A DNA stretch of 64,000 nt from an uncultured Ruminococcus sp. (GTDB taxonomy: Bacteria > Bacillota > Clostridia > Oscillospirales > Ruminococcaceae): positions 1-64,000 of the forward strand of contig CAMZZN010000006.1 of the NCBI GenBank assembly GCA_947345935.1, read 5' to 3'. Positions 38,730-48,274 of the stretch are shown piece by piece (the first letter of the stretch is position 1; every line of letters starts with the position of its first letter). The position numbers and the translations under genes were made by a program. The notes beneath the pieces are model-generated. The model ran no database searches, was not told the DNA's origin, and saw only the letters and a program-made list of their open reading frames with translations.

Positions 38730-40322
38730 ATGAATTGGTATGAAAACGCAATAATCTATCACATCTACCCTCTGGGTTTCTGCGGCGCCCCTAAATTCAA
38801 CGACGGCGGCGAAGTGGTTTATCGTCTCGACAAGGTCATCGACTGGATTCCTCACCTCAAAGAAATGAATGTTGACGCCGTTTACTTCGGACCCGTTTTT
38901 GAATCTGTTGAACACGGATATGATACTATCGACTATAAAAAGATCGACAGACGTCTTGGTGACAATGATTCGTTCCGCAATATCTGCAACAAACTTCATG
39001 AAAACGGCATCAGAGTCATTCTGGATGGAGTGTTCAATCACGTAGGCAGAAAATTCCCACAATTCGTCGATATTCAGGAAAAGGGACAAGGCAGCGGATA
39101 CTGCGACTGGTTCCAGAACCTTAACTTCGGAGGTTCTTCCCCCTGCGGCGACCCTTTCTGGTACGAAGGCTGGAACGGTCACTACAATCTTGTAAAACTT
39201 AATCTCCGCAATGTCGGCGTATGCGATCATCTTATAGACGCTATCAATTACTGGATCGAGGAATTCAAGATCGACGGCATCCGCTTTGATGCGGCTGACT
39301 GCATCGATTTTGACTTTTTCAAGAGAATAAGAAGCTTCTGCAAGGGCAAACGTCCTGATTTCTGGCTCATGGGTGAGATCATTCACGGCGATTACAACCG
39401 CTGGGCAAACCCTGAAATGCTTGACAGCGTTACGAACTACGAATGCTACAAGGGTCTTTATTCTTCACACAATGACAAAAATTACTTTGAGATAGACTAC
39501 TCTATCAACCGTCAGTCCGGAGCAAACGGTGGTATCTACAGAGGCATTACTCTTTACAATTTCGTTGACAATCATGACGTAAACCGTCTTGCAAGCACTG
39601 TAAACAATCAGGCTTATCTGCCGCTGATCTACACTCTGATGTACTCAATGCCCGGTATTCCGTCGATCTACTACGGCAGCGAATACGGCGTCCAGGGACG
39701 CAAGGAAAACAACTCCGACGACAATCTGCGCCCCTGTCTCCACTTACAGGATATGGGAAGAGAAAATACTTCTCTTTACAGTCACATTGTAAAACTCGGA
39801 CGCATCTACCGTGCATATCCTGCGCTCCGCACAGGGGCATACGAAAGGGTTATGATAACAAACCAACAGCTTCTTTTCAAAAAAATGCAGGGCGACCAGA
39901 CCGTCTACGTTGCTCTCAATCTCGGAGATTACGAATTTGATCTTAATTTCGGCGCTCATCTTCCCGCACTTGTCGATGTTGTAAGCGCAAAACAGATTCA
40001 GGTCAACAACGGCGGAGCATACGTAAAAATGCCGCCTTATTCCGCAATGATAATCGTTTCCGACGACATAGTAAACACCGAACCGGAAGCAGTTCCGACT
40101 ACGGACGTTCCCGAAGACAAGGATACAGAGATCATCGAGGGTGCAAAATACCGTCACTTCAAGGGCGGAGAGTACCAGCTCATAACCGTTGCACGCCACA
40201 GTGAAAACAACGAAGAGCTTGTTATCTACAAATCGCTTTCAGACGGTCAGGTATGGGCAAGACCAAAATCAATGTTTGTCGGAAAATCCGGAGACGTGAG
40301 AAGATTCACAAAAATTGACTGA
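38730..40322 (+). CDS. GH13 alpha-amylase-family enzyme with C-terminal DUF1653-like domain
   Basis: AVYFGPVFESVEHGYDTIDYKKIDRRLG...DGVFNHVG...GIRFDAADC...LMGEI..FVDNHDVNRLAST; C-term KYRHFKGGEYQLITVARHSENNEELVIYKSLSDGQVWARPKSMF. Confidence 0.88.
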   Translation: MNWYENAIIYHIYPLGFCGAPKFNDGGEVVYRLDKVIDWIPHLKEMNVDAVYFGPVFESVEHGYDTIDYKKIDRRLGDNDSFRNICNKLHENGIRVILDGVFNHVGRKFPQFVDIQEKGQGSGYCDWFQNLNFGGSSPCGDPFWYEGWNGHYNLVKLNLRNVGVCDHLIDAINYWIEEFKIDGIRFDAADCIDFDFFKRIRSFCKGKRPDFWLMGEIIHGDYNRWANPEMLDSVTNYECYKGLYSSHNDKNYFEIDYSINRQSGANGGIYRGITLYNFVDNHDVNRLASTVNNQAYLPLIYTLMYSMPGIPSIYYGSEYGVQGRKENNSDDNLRPCLHLQDMGRENTSLYSHIVKLGRIYRAYPALRTGAYERVMITNQQLLFKKMQGDQTVYVALNLGDYEFDLNFGAHLPALVDVVSAKQIQVNNGGAYVKMPPYSAMIIVSDDIVNTEPEAVPTTDVPEDKDTEIIEGAKYRHFKGGEYQLITVARHSENNEELVIYKSLSDGQVWARPKSMFVGKSGDVRRFTKID

Positions 40323-40494
40323 TTTATTAGACCTGTTCTAAAAGTCTCGTGAATATTTCGCTTTGCAGCGGCAATACTAAGCGTACAGGGGAAAAACTGC
40401 ACTCCCCGACGTTTCACTCTTTATAAAGCTGCCTGCTATCCGTACAGCCGGCTGCTTCTGAGTGACAGCGGCTGTGCGGAGAAAGGTCTTATTT

Positions 40495-40632
40495 ATGAGC
40501 AAGAATAAAAACAATTTCAACGACAAGAACAACACAAGCTCTCAGAACAAGAACTCAAACAACGGAGCTTCCGACAAGAACTCCAACAGCAACTATCAGG
40601 ACAGAAATTCAAATTCAAATTCCAACGACTGA
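40495..40632 (+). CDS. 45-aa Asn/Ser-rich small protein (not in supplied ORF list)
   Basis: MSKNKNNFNDKNNTSSQNKNSNNGASDKNSNSNYQDRNSNSNSND*; RBS ggagaaagg 8 nt upstream; followed by strong terminator. Confidence 0.6.
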   Translation: MSKNKNNFNDKNNTSSQNKNSNNGASDKNSNSNYQDRNSNSNSND

Positions 40633-40636
40633 TAGC

Positions 40637-40668
40637 AAAAAGCCGCATCATTTCTGATGCGGCTTTAT
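40637..40668 (+). terminator. Intrinsic terminator
   Basis: AAAAAGCCGCATCAtttcTGATGCGGCTTTAT. Confidence 0.8.
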
Positions 40669-40724
40669 ACTGTTATAATGCAGCTCTTTTTGGGTGTGTT
40701 AACACCCTTATTCACTTTATCTGA

Positions 40725-42680
40725 TTATTCAGCGTCTTCTCCGGCAGCCTCGTCCTCAAGAAGAGCACGGATAGAAATGCTGATTCTGTGTGAATCTTCA
40801 TCAATGTCGATGATCTTTGCGTCAACCTCGTCGCCAACCGAAAGAATGTCTTTTACATTTTCAACCTTTCTGTCAGCGATCTGAGAAATATGAATAAGTC
40901 CGTCAACACCGTCGATAATTCTTGCAAATGCACCGAAGCTTGTAATGGAAACTATAGTTACCTTAACAACATCTCCGATATTGTACTGTGCACTGAACTT
41001 ATCCCAGGGGTTGTCCTCTGCTTTTTTGTAGCCAAGAGAAATCCTGTTGTCTTCACGGCTCAGATCCTTGATGTATACTTCAAGAGTATCGCCAACGGAA
41101 ACTACTTCGCTGGGATGCTTGATTCTCTTCCATGAAAGCTCAGAAATGTGAACCATTCCGTCAATTCCGCCCAGATCAACAAATGCACCGAAGCTTGTGA
41201 GGGACTTTACCTTTCCAACATAAACGTCGCCTACATTTGCGTTGTCCCAGAACTTAGCCTGAGCTTCTGCCTTCTTTGCATTCTGAACAGCCTTGATAGA
41301 ACCTACGGCTCTCTTCTTGCCCTCAGTAACCTCAATAACAATAAACTCAACCTTCTTCTTAAGAAGTTCGTCAAGCTCTGCTCCCCTGGGGAGACCTGTC
41401 TGTGAAGCAGGAATGAATATTCTTACTCCCATGTAGTTAAGAGTTACGCCCTTGTTTACAATGTGCTGAACAATACCCTCAAGAACAGTACCCTCTTCAT
41501 GAGCCTTTACAACGACGTCGTAGCCTGCCTGCTCGTCAACCTTTCTCTTTGAAAGCTGAGCAGTGCCTTCTGCATCGTTTACTTTGATAACGATCAGTTC
41601 GATCTCATCGCCGACCTTGGCAATGTCTTCAGTCTTCTTTGAAGGATCGTCTGTAAGGTCTTCAAGCTTTACATAACCTGTATGCTTTGTTCCGAGATCA
41701 ACGGTGATCTCAGCGTTATCAACGCTAACGACTGTTCCCTTGACCTTCTCTCCTGTATGTATTTTTTTGAATGACTGGTCGATTGCTTCAGCAAAGTCGA
41801 TTTCCTCATCCTGAGCAGCTGTAATAATACCATTTTCTGCCATAGTGGTTTGTACCTCCTTAATTATATAAGCAGGGGTGGATGCCCCCGCAGTAATGCC
41901 GATTTTTTCAGCACCGGGAATCTTGAGCGACCGAAGCTCGTCCGAATTTTCGATATGATAAGTTTTGCAGTAACGGCTGCATACCTCATACAGTTTGACT
42001 GTATTAGAGCTGTGCCTGCCGCCGACTACCAGCATAACATCCGAATCTTTTGCAAGTTCAGCCGCATCGGACTGTCTTTTATCGGTAGCGCTGCAAATCG
42101 TATCAGTAATTTCAATATTCGGATCATCCTCCGGGATCACGTTTAAACACTCATCCCATACTACTATATTATACGTTGTTTGCGCCACAATTGCAAGCTT
42201 TTTTTTAAGATTTTTGTATTTTTTTTCAAAAAAGGCTTTTAGCTCAAAATTATCCTTAAAAACAAGGCAATTTTCGTCACAATGACCAACAATTCCCTGA
42301 ACCTCCGGATGCGATGCGTCTCCGGCAATAAGAATAAAGTATCCCTGCTTTGTTTTTTCAGCAACGATCTTGTGTATCCTCGATACAAACGGACAAGTTG
42401 CATCAAGCATCCTGTTGCCCTTTGCCGCAATCTGTTCGTAAATTTCCCTGCCGACTCCGTGAGAACGGATGACTACCGTTTCATCGGCTTCCAGTTCATC
42501 GACTGAATCTATTATCCTTGCCCCTCTGGCTTTCATATCGTTTACAACATCCTGATTATGGATGATCGGTCCGAGGGTGGCAACCTTTGTATTCTTTTCA
42601 AGCTCACTGTAGACCATTTTCACAGCTCTGTCCACACCAAAGCAGAAACCTGCCGATTTTGCCACTGTTACCCTACTCAT
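40725..42680 (-). CDS. ispH-rpsA: 4-hydroxy-3-methylbut-2-enyl diphosphate reductase fused to ribosomal protein S1 domains
   Basis: MSRVTVAKSAGFCFGVDRAVKMVYSEL...ATCPFVSRIHKIV...GITAGASTPAYIIKEV followed by four S1 repeats (e.g. VYVGKVKSLTSFGAFVDLGGIDGMVHISELSW). Confidence 0.93.
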   Translation of the reverse strand: MSRVTVAKSAGFCFGVDRAVKMVYSELEKNTKVATLGPIIHNQDVVNDMKARGARIIDSVDELEADETVVIRSHGVGREIYEQIAAKGNRMLDATCPFVSRIHKIVAEKTKQGYFILIAGDASHPEVQGIVGHCDENCLVFKDNFELKAFFEKKYKNLKKKLAIVAQTTYNIVVWDECLNVIPEDDPNIEITDTICSATDKRQSDAAELAKDSDVMLVVGGRHSSNTVKLYEVCSRYCKTYHIENSDELRSLKIPGAEKIGITAGASTPAYIIKEVQTTMAENGIITAAQDEEIDFAEAIDQSFKKIHTGEKVKGTVVSVDNAEITVDLGTKHTGYVKLEDLTDDPSKKTEDIAKVGDEIELIVIKVNDAEGTAQLSKRKVDEQAGYDVVVKAHEEGTVLEGIVQHIVNKGVTLNYMGVRIFIPASQTGLPRGAELDELLKKKVEFIVIEVTEGKKRAVGSIKAVQNAKKAEAQAKFWDNANVGDVYVGKVKSLTSFGAFVDLGGIDGMVHISELSWKRIKHPSEVVSVGDTLEVYIKDLSREDNRISLGYKKAEDNPWDKFSAQYNIGDVVKVTIVSITSFGAFARIIDGVDGLIHISQIADRKVENVKDILSVGDEVDAKIIDIDEDSHRISISIRALLEDEAAGEDAE

Positions 42681-43314
42681 TTTCTGTTCCTCCCCCGGTG
42701 ACAGTTTCCGAATTTTTTTCCGGTTCTCCCTCCACAAGACGCTTTATATCCGCCATATACCGGTTTTTCAGCCTGACAAGCTGGCGTGGATTGGGTTCGT
42801 CCCCAATCTCAACATATTCTGCCGGATCAATAGGCTCTCCATAGATAACCTGAAGCTTTGTACGGAATTTCAGCTTATCGCCGTAGACTATTCCCACAGG
42901 AATTATGAGACACCCAGATCTTGCAGCTATCAAAGCAGCTCCGCCGTGCCCCCTGCCGACTTTTCCGTCTTTTGAACGAGTTCCTTCCGGAAATATCATC
43001 AGACTGCGCTTCTGTCCAAGCTTTTCAACAGCTCTGTCAATAACTTCGGTATCGCCCTTTCCCCTGGATACCGGAAAAGCTCCCAACGAACGGACAAGCA
43101 GAGAAAAAAACTTATTTTTAAACAGTTCTTCTTTTGCCATAAACGCATACTTTCCACGTCCTCCTGCACCTACAAGGGGAGGGTCGGCATAGCTTCTATG
43201 ATTTGAAGCATATATCACCGCAGTTCGTTTCGGAATGTTCTTCCGCCCTTTATACCGCAGTTTGTAGGCAATATGCATATATATCCAGACAAGCGCTTTA
43301 CAAAAATAATACAT
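42673..43314 (-). CDS. plsC: 1-acyl-sn-glycerol-3-phosphate acyltransferase
   Basis: VIYASNHRSYADPPLVG...LMIFPEGTRSKDGKV. Confidence 0.92.
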   Translation of the reverse strand: MYYFCKALVWIYMHIAYKLRYKGRKNIPKRTAVIYASNHRSYADPPLVGAGGRGKYAFMAKEELFKNKFFSLLVRSLGAFPVSRGKGDTEVIDRAVEKLGQKRSLMIFPEGTRSKDGKVGRGHGGAALIAARSGCLIIPVGIVYGDKLKFRTKLQVIYGEPIDPAEYVEIGDEPNPRQLVRLKNRYMADIKRLVEGEPEKNSETVTGGGTENE

Positions 43315-43985
43315 CAGCCCTCACCTGCGATCCTTTCAGTGATTATCCTTACTATTTCCTCGGCAGACTGCTCTAAATTCAGATTTGTCGTATCTACCAG
43401 AACAGCGTCGTCCGCCTGCCTGAGAGGAGCGGTCTCACGGTGCATATCCTGATAATCACGCTGAATAATATCCTTGAGAATGTCCTCATACGGCGGACAA
43501 TCCGGCTTTTCCTCAAGTTCCTTATAACGCCTGTCGGCACGTTCCTCAGCGGAAGCAGTCAGGAAGATCTTTACTTCGGCGTCAGGAAGCACCACCGTTC
43601 CGATATCACGTCCGTCCATTATAACGTTATTTTCACGGGCGATCTTTTTCTGCGTTTCAAAAAGATATGCCCTTACTGCCGGAACAGCCGACGTCCGTGA
43701 TGCAGCCATAGAGATCTCCGGCGTTCTGATAAGCTCTGAAACATCCCTGCATCCAAGAAAAACTTTCTGTGCTCCGTCAATAAATTTCAGCGAAATATCG
43801 GCGTTTTCCAATTCTTTTTCAATATTCTCATCAGAAATATTATTTTCTGTGATATAAAGAGCGGCAGTGCGGTATAGAGCGCCTGTATCTACATAGATAT
43901 ACCCCAGCTTTGCCGAGACCATTTTTGCGATTGTACTTTTGCCTGCTCCAGCAGGTCCGTCGATTGCAATGTTTATCGTTTTCAT
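43314..43985 (-). CDS. cmk: Cytidylate kinase
   Basis: INIAIDGPAGAGKSTIAKMVSAKLGYIYVDTGALYR...IMDGRDIGTVVLPDAEVKIFLTASAEERADRR. Confidence 0.96.
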   Translation of the reverse strand: MKTINIAIDGPAGAGKSTIAKMVSAKLGYIYVDTGALYRTAALYITENNISDENIEKELENADISLKFIDGAQKVFLGCRDVSELIRTPEISMAASRTSAVPAVRAYLFETQKKIARENNVIMDGRDIGTVVLPDAEVKIFLTASAEERADRRYKELEEKPDCPPYEDILKDIIQRDYQDMHRETAPLRQADDAVLVDTTNLNLEQSAEEIVRIITERIAGEG

Positions 43986-44009
43986 AATTAACTCCTTACG
44001 TTTATATTA

Positions 44010-45227
44010 TTACATATACATAGCCGCCGAATATGCAGTGGAAAATGCGATCTGCAAATTAAAGCCTCCCGTATATGCGTCCACGTCAATAACTTCTCCT
44101 GCAAAAAACAGTCCGGGCAAAAGTTTGGATTCCATAGTTTTGGGGTTGATCTCCCTGACGGATACGCCGCCGCTCGTGATTATCGCTTCGTCTACCGGTC
44201 TGAATCCCGAAATGCGCACCGGAAAAGCTTTTATAAGCTCTCCAAACTTTTTCCTCTGTTCCCTGGTGATGCCGTTGATTTTCTGTTCAGGGGAGATTCC
44301 CGACAGCCTTACTGCAACTGGAATGAGTTTGGACGGCAGCAGCTTTCTTATTCCGTTCGTGAAATCACGATTGAGATTATCCTTGAAATCACGCTGTATG
44401 CGGAGATCAAGCTGTTCTGCCGTAAGTCCCGGTTTCAGATCTATCATCAGACTGTAGCGGTCAGGCTGCATATTGCGTATATGCGAACTTGCACTGAGCA
44501 CCAGCGGTCCCGATACGCCGAAATGTGTAAAGAGCATTTCACCCAGCTCGCTGTAGATAACCTCATTGCGGTCATACAGGTTCAATGTTACATTGCGCAG
44601 GGAAAGTCCCATCATTTCCGGGCAGTATTTGTCCGGTGACGTCATCGGAACAAGACTCGGCTTTATATCGGTTATCGTATGACCTGCCGAAGCTGCAAGT
44701 ATATAACCGTCTCCGTCAGAGCCGGTGTTAGGATAGGATTTTCCTCCGCAGGCAATAAGCACCGATGATGACAGAAAGCTTTCATTGCCGGACGTTACGC
44801 CGCAGCATCGTCCATCCTTTGTAATAAGTCCGGAAACACGCTTGTGTATCAGCTTTACGCCTAACCTCTCCATTTCCAGAAAGAGTGCGTCTGCAATATC
44901 GTCCGCTCTGTCGCTTACCGGAAAAACACGGTTTCCACGTTCGGTTTTCAGAGGAACGCCGAGGTCCTCAAAGAAATTCATCGTATCCGATGCGTCGAAG
45001 CATGAATAGGAACTATACAGAAAACGTGGATTTACAGGAATATTTCTCATGTGCTCCTCAACCGTGGAATTGTTGGTGACATTGCATCTGCCTTTTCCTG
45101 TAATTCTCAGTTTACGCCCGGTGCGCTCGTTTTTCTCAAAGACAACTACAGACTTTCCGAACCTTGCCGCCTGTACGGCGGCCATGCATCCGGCTGCTCC
45201 TCCGCCAATAATTATAATATCAGTCAT
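44010..45227 (-). CDS. HI0933-family flavoprotein (NAD(P)/FAD-dependent oxidoreductase)
   Basis: DIIIIGGGAAGCMAAVQAARFGKSVVVFEKNERTGRKLRITGKGRCNVTN. Confidence 0.92.
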   Translation of the reverse strand: MTDIIIIGGGAAGCMAAVQAARFGKSVVVFEKNERTGRKLRITGKGRCNVTNNSTVEEHMRNIPVNPRFLYSSYSCFDASDTMNFFEDLGVPLKTERGNRVFPVSDRADDIADALFLEMERLGVKLIHKRVSGLITKDGRCCGVTSGNESFLSSSVLIACGGKSYPNTGSDGDGYILAASAGHTITDIKPSLVPMTSPDKYCPEMMGLSLRNVTLNLYDRNEVIYSELGEMLFTHFGVSGPLVLSASSHIRNMQPDRYSLMIDLKPGLTAEQLDLRIQRDFKDNLNRDFTNGIRKLLPSKLIPVAVRLSGISPEQKINGITREQRKKFGELIKAFPVRISGFRPVDEAIITSGGVSVREINPKTMESKLLPGLFFAGEVIDVDAYTGGFNLQIAFSTAYSAAMYM

Positions 45228-45435
45228 TTTTATTTATCAGTCTGTGCATTTTTTCCCTCACAGACTTCCGCCTTTCCTCTGTCGCATAACGATCTACGGT
45301 ATATCCGCATTCATTCGGGATCACCACGTCTCCCTCCCGGGCGTCCGTCGGAAGAAAACACCGCATGATCTCCATTGTGCCGTCCTCTGTTTCAAGGACG
45401 GCTTTTTCGTTTTCAAATCTATCAATAATAATCAT
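45220..45435 (-). CDS. DUF3006-like small protein
   Basis: MIIIDRFENEKAVLETEDGTMEIMRCFLPTDAREGDVV. Confidence 0.8.
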   Translation of the reverse strand: MIIIDRFENEKAVLETEDGTMEIMRCFLPTDAREGDVVIPNECGYTVDRYATEERRKSVREKMHRLINKND

Positions 45436-45439
45436 TCAG

Positions 45440-46438
45440 CTATTCCTTTTCTGTGCTGACGGTCAGTTCTCTGCCGTCCGATACGAAAGTTACCGTGCCG
45501 TTAAGGTCAGTACGGTAAATTTTATCGGTATATCTGCTTATCTCTTTAAGAGCCTCTTTTTTGGGATGTCCGTAAGAATTTCCCTCTCCGCAGGAAATCA
45601 CCGCATAATCGGGAGTAATTTCCGCCAAAAATTCTTCACATCCAGAAGTATCGCTGCCGTGATGACCTGCTTTGTAAACGTCCGCATGACGAAGATTTCC
45701 GGATTTCACCATTTCCTTTTCCGCCAAAGACTCGGCATCCCCTGTAAAAATAAAAGTATTTTCACCGTGAGTCAGGAAAAGTCCTACAGAATAATTATTT
45801 GTATTATCATAACCCGGACTGCACGGTGCAATTATCTCAGCCTCTGCATCGCCCAGTTCTATAGTTCTCCCGAGCTTTGCCTCCGTCAGCGAAAGATCCC
45901 CGGCATCACAGGTATCCAGAAATTTTTCGTAATACCTTGTGGTCGGGATATCGCTGTCATCCAGGTGCGGAACTATCACCTCACCGATCTCAAATTGATC
46001 AACTATCTTATACATACCGCCCATATGATCGGAATGAGGATGAGTTGCCACCACATAATCGAGCTTTTCTATGCTGTTTTCGTTCAGAAAGCGTATTACG
46101 CCGTCGGCGGCTTCCGATTCACCGCAGTCAATAAGCATATTTTTTCCTCCGGCGCTGATAAAGACAGAATCCCCCTGTCCTACGTCGATATAACATACTG
46201 TCAGTTTATCCTCCGGAAGCGGAGACTGACCGTTATTACTGAATTTAACTGCAATAAATGCGGCTGCCAGAACAATAAGTAAAAAAGGTATAAGGATTTT
46301 CAGCGATTTTTCCCTTTTCTTCTTTGGCTGTTTCCTGTAGGCCTGTCCGATTTTCTTGACGAATTCCTTTTCCCCTGACGTGAAGCGGAACTGTCCGTTT
46401 TTCGGTACTGAACGCCGTTTCCCGCTTTTCTTTTCCAT
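45440..46438 (-). CDS. Membrane-anchored ComEC-like metallo-beta-lactamase-fold hydrolase
   Basis: LTVCYIDVGQGDSVFISAGGKNMLIDCG...VVATHPHSDHMGGMYKIVD...HHGSDTS. Confidence 0.88.
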   Translation of the reverse strand: MEKKSGKRRSVPKNGQFRFTSGEKEFVKKIGQAYRKQPKKKREKSLKILIPFLLIVLAAAFIAVKFSNNGQSPLPEDKLTVCYIDVGQGDSVFISAGGKNMLIDCGESEAADGVIRFLNENSIEKLDYVVATHPHSDHMGGMYKIVDQFEIGEVIVPHLDDSDIPTTRYYEKFLDTCDAGDLSLTEAKLGRTIELGDAEAEIIAPCSPGYDNTNNYSVGLFLTHGENTFIFTGDAESLAEKEMVKSGNLRHADVYKAGHHGSDTSGCEEFLAEITPDYAVISCGEGNSYGHPKKEALKEISRYTDKIYRTDLNGTVTFVSDGRELTVSTEKE

Positions 46439-48255
46439 GAACTGTCACCTCCTTTTCTGCCGGAAATATCGTCTACAAGACATCCCGGAGACTTACCTAT
46501 AAGATCACGTCTTCCTGACATTTTCAGCGCCTCGACGACAATTTCCCTGTTCTGCGGAAGAAAATATTGCAACAAGGCTCTCTGCATAGCCTTTTCCTTA
46601 GGAGTTTTCGGCACATACACCTCTTTCATGGTATACGGATCAAGACCCGTATAGAACATACAGGTAGAAATCGTTCCCGGCGTAGGATAGAAGTCCTGCA
46701 CCTGTTCGGGACGTATTTTGTTCTCTTTAAGGAAAAGCGACAGTTCCACCGCTTCTTTCAGCGTACTGCCGGGATGCGAGGACATGAGATACGGCACAAG
46801 ATACTGTTCCTTGCCTATTCCCTTGGTAATCTCGTAAAACCGCTTCTGAAACGCCTTGTACGCCTCTATATGCGGCTTTCCCATTTTATCCAAAACAGCC
46901 GCAGAGCAGTGCTCCGGAGCAACCTTCAGCTGACCGCTTACATGAAATTTTATAAGTTCCCTGATAAATTCATCGCTTTCATCCTGCATAAGATAATCAT
47001 ACCGAATGCCCGACCTGATAAATACTCTTTTCACGCCCTTGATTTTCCGTATCTTCCGGAGCATGGCAAGATATTCCCGATGATCCGCTTTCAGAGCCGG
47101 ACACGGAACGGGGGCAAGACATTTCTTTCCCATGCAAAGACCTTTGCTTAGCTGCTTTTCACAAGAAGTATGGCGGAAGTTTGCAGTAGGACCTCCTACA
47201 TCATGGATATATCCCTTAAAATCAGGCATTTTTGTTATCCTCTCCGCCTCTGCCAGAACAGATTCTTCGCTGCGGCAGGTAACACGCCGTCCCTGATGAA
47301 GCGCTATCGAGCAGAAATTGCAATACCCGAAGCACCCACGGTTATGAGTGATCGAAAAGCGTACTTCTTCAATGCCGGGAACGCCTCCCTGAGACTCATA
47401 GGACGGATGCACCGCCCTTGTATACGGCAGACTGTATATGTAATCCAGCTCTTCAGTTGTAAGACTTTTTGCCGGCGGATTCTGCACAAGCATCATTTTT
47501 CCGCAGCGCTGAACTATCGTCTTTCCATAAACTTCGTCCTGCCAGTCATACTGGATCTTTGTTGCTTTTGCGTATTCCGCCTTATTTTTGCTTACCTGTT
47601 CAAAAGACGGACACTGCGCCGCTCCGATAGGAGTATTTATCGGTTCGGTCATATAGCAGGTTCCACGTATATCGTGAATTTCCGTGATCTTTTCACCGGC
47701 GGCAAGGCGTGTGCAGAGCTCTTTTATCTGATGCTCTCCCATGCCGTACATCAGCAGATCTGCTCCGCTGTCCGGAAGAATAGAAGTTCTGACTTTATCA
47801 TCCCAATAGTCATAGTGAGCAAAACGGCGCAGCGAAGCTTCCAACCCGCCTATAGCTATAGGAATATCCCCGAAAATTTCCCGGAGTTTTCTGCAATAGA
47901 CAATGACCGCACGGTCAGGACGTCTGCCTGCCTTTCCGCCGGGAGAGTAGGCGTCGTCCGAACGCTTTCTCTTTGCGGCAGTATAATGCGCAACCATAGA
48001 ATCAATGTTGCCTGACGTAACGAGAAAAGCATATTTCGGAGCACCGAACCGTGTAAAATCACGGCTGCTTTTCCAGTCGGGCTGGGCAATAATACCTACC
48101 GTAAATCCAAGAGCTTCAATAAGACGTGTAATGATCGCCGCCCCGAAACTCGGATGATCCACATATGCGTCGCCTGTTATGTAGATGAAATCGAACTGTT
48201 CAATTCCCAGTTCATTCATTTCCTGCTTTGTTGTAGGGAGAAATCCCTCGTACAT
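46300..48255 (-). CDS. YgiQ-family radical SAM protein
   Basis: GDAYVDHPSFGAAIITRLIEALGFTVGIIAQPDW...ITHNRGCFGYCNFCSIALHQGR.. Confidence 0.93.
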   Translation of the reverse strand: MYEGFLPTTKQEMNELGIEQFDFIYITGDAYVDHPSFGAAIITRLIEALGFTVGIIAQPDWKSSRDFTRFGAPKYAFLVTSGNIDSMVAHYTAAKRKRSDDAYSPGGKAGRRPDRAVIVYCRKLREIFGDIPIAIGGLEASLRRFAHYDYWDDKVRTSILPDSGADLLMYGMGEHQIKELCTRLAAGEKITEIHDIRGTCYMTEPINTPIGAAQCPSFEQVSKNKAEYAKATKIQYDWQDEVYGKTIVQRCGKMMLVQNPPAKSLTTEELDYIYSLPYTRAVHPSYESQGGVPGIEEVRFSITHNRGCFGYCNFCSIALHQGRRVTCRSEESVLAEAERITKMPDFKGYIHDVGGPTANFRHTSCEKQLSKGLCMGKKCLAPVPCPALKADHREYLAMLRKIRKIKGVKRVFIRSGIRYDYLMQDESDEFIRELIKFHVSGQLKVAPEHCSAAVLDKMGKPHIEAYKAFQKRFYEITKGIGKEQYLVPYLMSSHPGSTLKEAVELSLFLKENKIRPEQVQDFYPTPGTISTCMFYTGLDPYTMKEVYVPKTPKEKAMQRALLQYFLPQNREIVVEALKMSGRRDLIGKSPGCLVDDISGRKGGDSSWKRKAGNGVQYRKTDSSASRQGKRNSSRKSDRPTGNSQRRKGKNR

Positions 48256-48274
48256 GATATACCTCCTGTATGAC

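Noticed and set aside
38469-39386. 305-aa minus-strand ORF over the HD/GH13 genes
   Set aside because: Mirror ORF over two well-supported plus-strand genes; translation lacks domain signatures.
45365-46282. 305-aa plus-strand ORF
   Set aside because: Antisense to the ComEC-like MBL gene, no family features.
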